This document shows, piece after piece, positions 25,338 to 33,100 of a stretch of 36,602 nt of DNA. The first letter of the stretch is position 1. The number at the start of each line of letters is the position of its first letter. The stretch lies in the NCBI GenBank assembly GCA_945868875.1, contig CAMBMW010000006.1, positions 1-36,602 on the forward strand. Direction: 5' to 3'. The notes under the pieces are model-generated. The model ran no database searches and was not told the origin of the DNA. It worked only from the letters and a program-made list of their open reading frames with translations. A program made the translations under genes and the position numbers. This DNA is from an uncultured Treponema sp. GTDB taxonomy: Bacteria; Spirochaetota; Spirochaetia; Treponematales; Treponemataceae.

Positions 25338-25410
25338 CGGGTATTAGCGCAGCTGGTAGCGCGCGACGTTCGGGACGTTGAGGTCGCTGGTTCGAATCCA
25401 GTATACCCGA
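25338..25410 (+). tRNA. tRNA-Pro (anticodon CGG)
   Basis: 73-base cloverleaf. The acceptor stem is CGGGTAT pairing perfectly with ATACCCG, with A73. The D stem is GCGC/GCGC, and the anticodon stem CGACG/CGTTG carries loop TTCGGGA, so the anticodon is CGG (reads CCG). The T stem is GCTGG/CCAGT with a terminal wobble. C1-G72 and A73 are the usual bacterial tRNA-Pro identity features. CCA is not encoded. Broken mobile-element-like DNA begins right after it, so its 3' end may have served as an integration site. Confidence 0.96.
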
Positions 25411-25442
25411 TATCTAATCCTTATATTATAAAGAATTAGATA
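25411..25442 (+). terminator. Weak hairpin after tRNA-Pro
   Basis: TATCTAAT (25411-25418) pairs with ATTAGATA (25435-25442), with an inner CTT/AAG and one mismatch. No T-run follows, so it may be an inefficient terminator or a processing signal. Confidence 0.35.
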
Positions 25443-25452
25443 AATCGTTTAA

Positions 25453-25713
25453 CTTTCAGGTTATTTTGCTATCACCAAAATATCATCTAAGGGTAGTTAT
25501 TATTCTTTTGTCGATCCAGCGACAGGAGTAAAAAAACAGCGTGTAATTTCCGACTGTCACAACAGAGCAGATGCTTATACTTATACTTACATACAAACTC
25601 TTCCAGTAACCGCTGTAGACAATTTTCTTAGAGACGACACAAAGCACAAGGGAAGTTGGAAAAATGCTTTTTTAGAAACACTTAATTATGTTTATAAAGA
25701 AGCACCATTCTTT
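25453..25713 (+). pseudogene. Remnant of a coding gene, possibly a tyrosine integrase N-terminus
   Basis: An open frame with protein-like composition but no start codon. It reads AITKISSKGSYYSFVDPATG, then VKKQRVISDCHNRADAYTYT and so on to NYVYKEAPFF. The pattern of a short strand, YY.F.DP.TG, a basic stretch, then N-R-A-A..Y resembles the N-terminal arm/core-binding region of phage-type tyrosine recombinases. Its location just after tRNA-Pro fits an integrase scar. The frame stays open to 25851, but beyond about 25713 it runs antisense to the DUF2971 fragment and stops looking coding. Both ends are missing. The family call is tentative; the remnant status is firmer. Confidence 0.4.
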
Positions 25714-25928
25714 GGTTGTACTGGCATTGTAAAGCCACCCTCGGTTTCTGGATCATGTCGGAAAAGTTCTTTAATTTCCTCATTTGTTTTTAAAGTATCA
25801 ACCGGCGTATACATATCAAAAGGATCATCCAATTGTTCTTGCCGGCTGTAATAAAAATATTTATTCTTTAAGGAATCTAGAGTAAAGTCATTAATTGGTT
25901 TATATTTATAAAAAGTATTATTCTGCAT
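25692..25928 (-). pseudogene. Truncated DUF2971-family gene (N-terminal part only)
   Basis: From the ATG at 25928, overlapping the hsdR end by 11 bases, the product is 78 residues. It begins with the pattern typical of DUF2971 proteins: YKYKPINDFTLDSLKNKYFY, then a Q-L-D-DPFD motif (here RQEQLDDPFDMYTP). Full members are roughly 250-300 residues and often sit in defence or mobile regions, so about three quarters is missing. The frame ends where it meets the opposing integrase-like remnant, pointing to a deletion junction near 25700-25735. It may once have been the last gene of the hsdR operon. The product is probably non-functional. Confidence 0.6.
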
Positions 25929-28900
25929 ACTTCTTAAAATTCTCTGCCTGTTCAAAGACCTCATTGTAAACTTCGTTTCTTGGTACTGGTGGGTATCCAT
26001 TATCATCCAGAAGAATCATTAAGTCAGCTTCCATTTCAGCTTTTACATCAATTCTCTGGTCCCAATCAGTATACTTTGTCTTATCATCAACAAGAGCTTT
26101 AACTTTTTTCGCAAGATCTTTCATTTTGTCATCTGGATATTGATTTTCAAAATGGAATTTCTGTGCGCAGCTAACAAGAATATCGTAGAAAGCTTTTTCT
26201 TCAAAGCTGATTCCTAGTTCCTTAAAGTGCTCTTTGTCTTTCTGAATATCATTTAGCAATTCGTTCAACTGTTTTGTAACTTCATCAAGAACCTGTGCCG
26301 TAAAATCATCAAGATGTCGGTTGTTATAATCCTCAACAAGTTTTTTAAGCCGCTCACTGAATTCCATGGCTTTGATTTTATTTGTACGTTTGTAATCAGC
26401 AATTACTTGCTGTAAAAGCTGCTGCAGGATTTTGATTTTTGTATTCGGCAGCTGAATTGCATTTATCTTTTCAAGATATTCAGGAGTAAAAATATCAAAG
26501 TTTACATTCTTTCCAATCTGGAATAGTTCTTCTACTCCGTCAGCTTTTATTGCTTCATTTATAAGCTGTGCAACATGATGATTCATTGTTGTAATATCAG
26601 GAGCGTCACCTTTTGTAAGTTTGAACAAAATGGAACGAATTGCAATGTAAAAGTTTATTTTATCTTTATCACTCTTTGTAATGCTCTCGCTGGAAGAACA
26701 AAGATTGAATGCCTTTTTCATTCTGCGAACTGCATCCATAAAACGCTTTTCTAATTCTTCACTTGCCTGAATAAACTCAACAGCTTTATTCAAACATTCA
26801 AGCTGTTTAAGTGGGCTTCCATTGTAATAGTCAGAAAAATCAAACTCATTGAACATTGCATCCAGAACGCTAATCTGGTCTTTTACAATTACAACGGCCT
26901 TGTCTGTATCTTCAAACTCTTCGTTATCATCGCCGGTATATTTTTTGAGGGCTTCGTTCATAGCCCGCTTGATTCCGATGTAGTCTACAATCAAACCGCG
27001 GTCTTTTCCTTTGTAAGTTCTGTTTACACGGCTGATTGTCTGAATCAAAGTATGCTTTTGTAATGGCTTGTAGATGTAGATTGTATCAAGTGATGGAACA
27101 TCAAAACCTGTAATCCACATATCAACTACAATCGCAATCTTAAAGTTTGATTCTACCTTCTTAAACTGACGGTCCAACTCTCTTCTGTATTCATGATTGC
27201 CAAGAAGTTCATAAAGTCCTTTTGTATCTTTTGCCTTGTTCTCGGTCATTACCATTTTGATTTTTTCAATTGGCTTATAATCTTTGTCACTCACTTCGAC
27301 ATGCTCAGGGAGCGCACGAGGAACATTCCATTCAGGACGAAGCTCTACAATCTTCTGCCAGAGCTTATAGGCAATCTCTCGATTTGAACAGACAAACATC
27401 GCTTTACCTTCAACGGTAGCGCCTTCACGAACTCGAGTTTCATAGTGATTAATAAAATCCTGGGCAACTTCTGCAACTACATCATCATCACCAATAATTG
27501 CATCAAGGTTTGCAACTGCCTTTTTACTTGCGGCAATCTGAGCTTCGTTTGCGCCTTCATCCTCGCACTGAGCATAATACTCTTCAATCTCGCGGACTTT
27601 CTTCTGGTCAAGAATTACCTTAGCGGCACGGCCTTCATAAACAAGATTTACTGTAATTCCATCGGCAACAGATTCTTTCATTGTGTAGGATTCAACAACA
27701 TCCCCAAAGACCTGAGTCATTTCATCAATAGGAGTTCCTGTAAAACCCACATAAGTTGCATTAGGAAGTGAATCATGCAGATATTTTGCAAAACCATATT
27801 TGTGTTCAACGCCCTTATCTGTAATTACAGTTTTTTCTTCAAGGTTATTCTGACTACGGTGAGCTTCATCACTTATGCAGATAATATTTGAACGCTCAGA
27901 AAGAAGCTTTATATCTTCACAGAATTTCTGAATTGTAGTAAGAAAAACACCTCCACTTTTTCTGTCCTCAAGTTTTTCTTTCAACAGGGCTCGACTTTCA
28001 ATACATTCAACATTTTCATCGCCAATATAGTTTTTGCTTTCAATAAAGATTTTACTAAGCTGGGCATCCAGATCTGTTCGGTCAGTAATTACAACAATAG
28101 TCGGGCTATTCAAATCGCGAGACTTCATCAAAAGCCTGCTCAAGAAAACCATTGTATAGCTTTTACCGCAGCCTGTAGCACCAAAGTAAATACCACCTTT
28201 ACCATTTCCCTTTGGACGGATTGCAGAACCAATGCTTTTATACAAAGATTCAGCCGCGAAGAACTGAGGATAACGGCAGACTATTTTTATTTCCTTATCG
28301 CTGGAATCTGGAAAGTAAACAAAATCTTTTATAACCTTTACAAGCCGGTCTTTACGGAATAGTCCTTTTACCATTGTGATAAGAGAAGAAATTCCATCTA
28401 CTTCCTTGTCTGTGCTCTCAACTTTACGCCATGCATAAAAATATTCATAAGGGCTGAACAGAGAACCAATCTTATTATTCACTCCGTCGCTGATTACAAC
28501 AAAAGCATTGTATTTGAAAAGCTCCGGAATATCGCGGCGATAGCGGATTGTAAGCTGTTTATAAGCATCTTCAATTGTTGTGTTTTCTTTGATTGCCGAC
28601 TTAAACTCAAGCACAACAAGCGGAAGTCCGTTTACATAAACAATTCCATCTGGAATACGAAGCTGCTCCCGCCCCTGAATTTCAACCTGATTTACTATTT
28701 CAAAGAAGTTTCTTTCAGGTTCTTCAAAATCAATAAGTTGAATAAAAAGGTCCTTCTGAGTTTTGTCTTCCCTGCGGAAAGTAAAGCCGTTGCAGATTAA
28801 GTCCAGCATCCGCTTGTTGGCATCGTAATCAGAACCGCTTATGTTTTTAAGTTGAGTAATGATTGTTGCAATTTCAGATTCAGTAATTCCATCAGCAGCA

Positions 28901-29049
28901 TAACGATGAAGAAGAGAAGCACTAAGCAATTCAGGTAGCAGAACATCAGTCTTTTCACGGTGAATATCCTGTCCAGTCTGGTGAGTATATCCTTCGTTTT
29001 CAAAGAGCTCCATTATCGAAAGTTCAAGACTGTGTTCGGTGAATTGCAT
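25918..29049 (-). CDS. hsdR: Type I restriction endonuclease subunit R
   Basis: Motor and nuclease subunit of a type I restriction-modification complex (HsdR2M2S1). It cuts unmethylated DNA at a distance after ATP-driven translocation. The protein is 1043 residues, full length. The N-terminal PD-(D/E)xK nuclease has Asp134 (RIPDGIVY) and Glu148-x-Lys150 (VVLEFKSA). The SF2 helicase has Walker A GATGCGKS (290-297), DEAH (394-397), the TGTP motif III (VGFTGTPID) and motif VI QTISRVNRTYKGK. A helical C-terminal region for binding the methylase follows. AGGAG precedes the ATG. It follows the 71-residue gene by 12 bases and is expressed from the promoter near 30080. Nothing essential looks missing, but no HsdM gene is in the window. 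Confidence 0.97.
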   Translation of the reverse strand: MQFTEHSLELSIMELFENEGYTHQTGQDIHREKTDVLLPELLSASLLHRYAADGITESEIATIITQLKNISGSDYDANKRMLDLICNGFTFRREDKTQKDLFIQLIDFEEPERNFFEIVNQVEIQGREQLRIPDGIVYVNGLPLVVLEFKSAIKENTTIEDAYKQLTIRYRRDIPELFKYNAFVVISDGVNNKIGSLFSPYEYFYAWRKVESTDKEVDGISSLITMVKGLFRKDRLVKVIKDFVYFPDSSDKEIKIVCRYPQFFAAESLYKSIGSAIRPKGNGKGGIYFGATGCGKSYTMVFLSRLLMKSRDLNSPTIVVITDRTDLDAQLSKIFIESKNYIGDENVECIESRALLKEKLEDRKSGGVFLTTIQKFCEDIKLLSERSNIICISDEAHRSQNNLEEKTVITDKGVEHKYGFAKYLHDSLPNATYVGFTGTPIDEMTQVFGDVVESYTMKESVADGITVNLVYEGRAAKVILDQKKVREIEEYYAQCEDEGANEAQIAASKKAVANLDAIIGDDDVVAEVAQDFINHYETRVREGATVEGKAMFVCSNREIAYKLWQKIVELRPEWNVPRALPEHVEVSDKDYKPIEKIKMVMTENKAKDTKGLYELLGNHEYRRELDRQFKKVESNFKIAIVVDMWITGFDVPSLDTIYIYKPLQKHTLIQTISRVNRTYKGKDRGLIVDYIGIKRAMNEALKKYTGDDNEEFEDTDKAVVIVKDQISVLDAMFNEFDFSDYYNGSPLKQLECLNKAVEFIQASEELEKRFMDAVRRMKKAFNLCSSSESITKSDKDKINFYIAIRSILFKLTKGDAPDITTMNHHVAQLINEAIKADGVEELFQIGKNVNFDIFTPEYLEKINAIQLPNTKIKILQQLLQQVIADYKRTNKIKAMEFSERLKKLVEDYNNRHLDDFTAQVLDEVTKQLNELLNDIQKDKEHFKELGISFEEKAFYDILVSCAQKFHFENQYPDDKMKDLAKKVKALVDDKTKYTDWDQRIDVKAEMEADLMILLDDNGYPPVPRNEVYNEVFEQAENFKKYAE

Positions 29050-29061
29050 AAAAATCTCCTA

Positions 29062-29277
29062 CTATTTTTGATTTTTAAATTCCTCAGCAACGGCAGACGG
29101 ACCATCCCACCAGAGTTTTGTTGAATCATCATAAAGCATTTTTGCAGTATTAGATTTCATAAAATCAAGAAGGACTTTTTCCTGCGGCTGATTTGTTTCC
29201 AAAGCAAGCTGTTCAACAGCCATTTTTGCAGTCAAATCCATGGCAAACAAAGTTTTATCACTGGGCTTATTATCCAT
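29062..29277 (-). CDS. Small protein of the DUF3791/DUF3990 cluster
   Basis: 71 residues, no firm family name. It is helical and acidic, with the phrase LYDDSTKLWWDGPSAVAEEF at the end. I associate that pattern with small genes that accompany DUF3990 genes in Firmicutes, Bacteroidetes and spirochaetes. GGAG lies 7 bases before the ATG. It starts 4 bases after DUF3990 ends and stops 12 bases before hsdR. A likely role is partner or antitoxin to the ADP-ribosyltransferase-like protein, by position only. Confidence 0.6.
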   Translation of the reverse strand: MDNKPSDKTLFAMDLTAKMAVEQLALETNQPQEKVLLDFMKSNTAKMLYDDSTKLWWDGPSAVAEEFKNQK

Positions 29278-29281
29278 TTTT

Positions 29282-29848
29282 TTACTCCAAAGCTACCTTT
29301 TCGCTTTTTAAGAACTCTAAAGCAGAAATTGCTTTTTCACTTCTAAAACAAAACTGGTCTTTTAAGCGTTCTGGCAGCAATAAACTGATGCACATTTTAT
29401 CAGCCTGCTCACTTCCCATCTTGCCAAAAACATTATCCATATATGCAATAATCGTTGCGTTAGTATCATCATTTGCAATCTTACCGGAAATCACATCATA
29501 ATCCTGCATAGATTTTCGAACCTCAGAAAATGAACCTTCTTTTCTATGAGCAACAATACAATGAAGCCAATCTATATCTGCAGTTTCAAATGCAAAAAAT
29601 TTTAAATCATCAATGTTATCAACTTTGAAAAAAGATATATATGCAAACTTCTCATCATAAGGAATAATTCCTCTAGATTTTGCTTTAGTTGCAGAAATCT
29701 TTGCAAAAGACTTAGCTTGTTCTTTAGAAGTTGTAAGATAAAAGCCTCGTCCAAAATCCTTAAAAACAGCACATTTTTCCAAATCAGGATTTTCTACGAC
29801 ACAATAACTTCCGTGATACAAGACCATTCTATTTTCCAAGTTTTTCAT
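29282..29848 (-). CDS. DUF3990 family, ADP-ribosyltransferase-like putative toxin
   Basis: 188 residues. The start, MVLYHGSYCVVENPDLEKCA, then DFGRGFYLTTSKEQAKSFA matches the DUF3990 pattern. DUF3990 has been placed by others in the ADP-ribosyltransferase (PARP/toxin) superfamily: His-Gly after the first strand binds NAD and the GFYLT segment is the second strand. A later conserved block is DWLHCIVAHR (about 94-103), followed by YDVISGKIANDDT. Enzymatic activity is inferred from the family. It overlaps the DUF3791 gene by 4 bases (ATGA-type coupling) and precedes the 71-residue gene, an arrangement like a toxin-antitoxin unit. GGGG precedes the ATG. Confidence 0.75.
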   Translation of the reverse strand: MKNLENRMVLYHGSYCVVENPDLEKCAVFKDFGRGFYLTTSKEQAKSFAKISATKAKSRGIIPYDEKFAYISFFKVDNIDDLKFFAFETADIDWLHCIVAHRKEGSFSEVRKSMQDYDVISGKIANDDTNATIIAYMDNVFGKMGSEQADKMCISLLLPERLKDQFCFRSEKAISALEFLKSEKVALE

Positions 29849-30063
29849 AATGATGCCCCTTTAGATTTCAGAAAGCCTTTAACTTCTTCAAAAACAGCTT
29901 CATCACCTTCTACATGAAATATTCCAAATCCCTCGCGGATAAAAGGCAGCACATTGTATGCTGCAAAAATTTGGGCAGCCTGCTTCAAAGTAAGCCCATA
30001 CTTTTCTGCCATCATGCGTAAAAGTCGAATCTGCATAAATAAAATCTGTTCACTTTCGTTCAT
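29845..30063 (-). CDS. DUF3791 family small protein, putative antitoxin or partner of DUF3990
   Basis: 72 residues from MNESEQILFM. DUF3791-like: helix ILFMQIRLLRMMAEKYGLTL, then KQAAQIFAAYNVLPFIREGF, the F-x-x-x-x-V-x-x-I pattern of the family, and a short C-terminal strand/helix. The ATG at 30063 is preferred because GAGGAAACC lies just before it and the predicted transcript begins near 30073. An in-frame ATG at 30075 lies upstream of that start. First gene of the DUF3791/DUF3990/71-residue/hsdR operon. Confidence 0.7.
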   Translation of the reverse strand: MNESEQILFMQIRLLRMMAEKYGLTLKQAAQIFAAYNVLPFIREGFGIFHVEGDEAVFEEVKGFLKSKGASL

Positions 30064-30079
30064 TGGTTTCCTCATAAAT

Positions 30080-30088
30080 ATTATAGCA
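30080..30088 (-). promoter_or_regulatory. Extended -10 promoter of the DUF3791-DUF3990-hsdR operon
   Basis: On the minus strand TGC plus a perfect TATAAT, with no good -35. It gives a short leader of about 10 bases with a GAGGAA ribosome-binding site. It separates hsdR transcription from the fic-hsdS-NTPase genes. Confidence 0.6.
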
Positions 30089-30103
30089 CAAGTTTTTCAT
30101 TTA

Positions 30104-30186
30104 GGAGGGGAAAGTCTTCCCTTCCCTTCACTCCAGCCCGTTTGAGGTCTTCTGCTATCCCTTCTGCGGGAGAGGCCCTCATGTAG
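30104..30186. other. GC-rich spacer between the NTPase gene and the DUF3791 operon
   Basis: About 80 bases that are clearly richer in G and C than the very AT-rich gene on its right. It contains small inverted repeats (GGGAA-agtc-TTCCC at 30109-30122; GAGAGGCCCTC near 30170). It has no open frame with a coding look and no T-run, so it is not a standard terminator. It could be a repeat or a recombination scar left when the NTPase gene entered. Confidence 0.35.
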
Positions 30187-30196
30187 CATTAACTTT

Positions 30197-33100
30197 TTAT
30201 TCCCGATAATCATTCTCGTCTTCAAAATTTATAAGATATTGATATTTCTTACCATCGAAACATAATAAGATTCTTTTATTATGTAAGCTACTATTAAAAC
30301 CTGAATCTGGAACATACATCTTTTCCTTATATATTCTAAAAAGCAATCTTTTTTTTGTTTTGATTAGAAATTCTATTAAACTTTTTCTTCGAATAAATAA
30401 ACATATGTGCTCTTCAAACGATTGACAAAAAATTTGTACTTGACCTTTTTTATCTATCCAACCTGAATCACAGTCCCAAGAAAGATTCAAATTTTCAATA
30501 AGTAGTTTTGCAGGTTCCAATAAATTTTCAGAGTCAAAACTACAATCATATTCCCATTCGTGACCACGTAAAAGTTCAAAAGAAGTAGGATATAATTTTA
30601 TTTCATCATCTCTATATTCAATTTCTTTAATGTATTTCCGTTCTTCATATTCATTATAAGCTCTTGATTCTGTATATTCTCCTAAGAATAATCTATAATC
30701 ACGAGTTATATTGTCATAAACATTACCATTAACTAATTCTTTCATTTTCTCATTTGATATTTTTTCTAAATCTGTTAAGTCAATTATTGAAGAAGACAAT
30801 AATATACATGATTCACGATATGGATATTCTGAATCCAATTCTTGAACTTTTACCTTTTGTATAAAATTTAAGGGTATCCATTCTTCACCAGCTTCATCTC
30901 TTATATTTTGTATTAAAACTTCTTCCTCAAAAAAATCTTCTTCATCAGTAATCCACTCCTTCGGATCTTTTTCCATATTTATTACAATATCTTCACTGTA
31001 AATTTTTGGATACTTATTCTTTATAGAAAATCTTTGATCAGACAAATCTATATCACGCAAAGGAATGCTGTACAAGAGAGGATATAATGATTCTTCTTCA
31101 TCATCATATTTTATTGGTTTCAATTTACAAGTATTACTTAATAATCCAATTAATCTATGTAATAAAATCCAATAATATTTCTTTGAAAGTCTTTCAATAT
31201 AAATAGGTTTCCCTCGTCCACTTCCATAAGTTCCTCTTAAATAATTATCAAAATGATAAGCTCTTTTATCTTGTCCTGGGTAACCCAATTCATATAAACA
31301 AACTACAAACCACTTATAGATATCATCAATTGATATGTTTGCGGCTTCTAAATCAAATATATCGATTTTATTTTTCAATATATATCTTTGAAAATCCGTA
31401 TACCAATGTCCAACAAAATTTATATCAGAATCATTAAATGGTTCTTCTTTTATTAAATCGCAAAATAACGATTCTTCAACTTTTTCAAATTTAAGTGATG
31501 ATGTAATATTTATTACTTTATTATACTCATTCTTTGACAAAAATGTTGGATTGTATAAATAAGCCAATTCAATTATCAATCTATGCGAATCATGAATAAT
31601 AATATTTGAATATTGCTCAAAGAATTTATTGTCAATTATATACTTTGCGAAATTCTCAATATTAGTTTTATTCTTTGATAATAAGAAACTAGAATAGATT
31701 GCCTGAATTAATCTCTCAATAATATAATCATCATCCACATTTCTGAAAAACTCATAAACTCTTTTGCATAAAACTGGACAAGACCATAAAATTCTAGTCA
31801 ACGCTTTACTGCTTTGATCTCTAACTCTTCTATCAGAAGATGAACAAAACCAACACAAGATGATACACCATAAAAATAGAGCTTCTTCTGTATAATTAGT
31901 AAGATCTGAAAAACAGGCTCTATTTATAAGTTGCCATGCAGAGTTTTTTGATGAATAATCTGATATTAAATAATATACAAAAAAAGCATCTCTTTCACAC
32001 ATTGAATTTTCAGATAATAAATCACTAACAAACATAGAATTAAGTTGATTATTTGGAGTAACAGACATAGATATCAAAGAACTCATTACTTTCAGAGAAT
32101 AATCATTTGAGGATAATAATTTTCTAACATAAAAAATTGTTTTTCTTGTTATCGAATTAGGACTACGCCAACAAAGCCCATTTATAAATGTGTCAGAAAA
32201 AACTTTAGTTGATGAATAATCTAATATTTCAACATATTGATTTATTTCAGGTAACAATATGGACAACATTTCTATTATAGACGGATTCGTTTCTGTAAAT
32301 TCTACATTTTTTAGATATTCTTCATAACCAGATGATATAATACTTTCTGCAATATAATAATCTGTCAATTTGTCATAGGAAAATCTAATTCTAATTTGAT
32401 TTTGAAATTTCGTTTTTGTTATAATAGATTCTTTTTCCAATACATTCATCAATGATTTTGAAAATGACTCTGTTGAATAAATAGAAGCTAAAATTTGCTT
32501 AAAATCTGTATATAATAAAGAGCGAGATTTATTTTCTAACATTTTATTGGTAATAAGCAAAAATACTTTTTCCAAAATATTATCTTCTTCATCTATATCA
32601 CATTTTTTTGATATCTTCCTATTTTTCATTTTTGTAAAATTTTTAAATATATTTAATAATCCAATCTGACCTTTAGGGAAAAATTTATCTTTACTATTTG
32701 AAATAGTTTCACAAAGCAAATGCAGAAATAAAGGATTGCCAAATTCTGAATTAAACAAAGGATATGACGGCGGAATTATTTTATAATACTCACAAAATGA
32801 ATTTATCGCTAAATATTCATTTCCAATAAAACCATTGTGTTTAAAAATAAACAAATCTGAAAACTCATCTTCAAATTCACTTATAAAAGTGTCTCTACAA
32901 GAAATGCATAATTTCAAATTAGGATAATATAAAATTTCTTGTATTAGAATAGGAATCCATATATGCCATTTATTTATATCAAAACTCTCATTAATTGCAT
33001 CAATAAATATAATTCCTATAGATTTTTTTGATTCTGCATTTATAGAGAAAATTTGAAATAATTCTTCTTTTGAAATTTCGTTTGAAAAACCTAATTTATC

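Noticed and set aside
25200-25420. tRNA repeats mistaken for a direct-repeat array or att duplication
   Set aside because: They fold as two different tRNAs, and no second copy of the tRNA-Pro 3' end was found in the window by eye.
30064-30075. Earlier in-frame ATG for the DUF3791 gene
   Set aside because: It lies upstream of the predicted transcription start and lacks a ribosome-binding site; GAGGAA serves the ATG at 30063.
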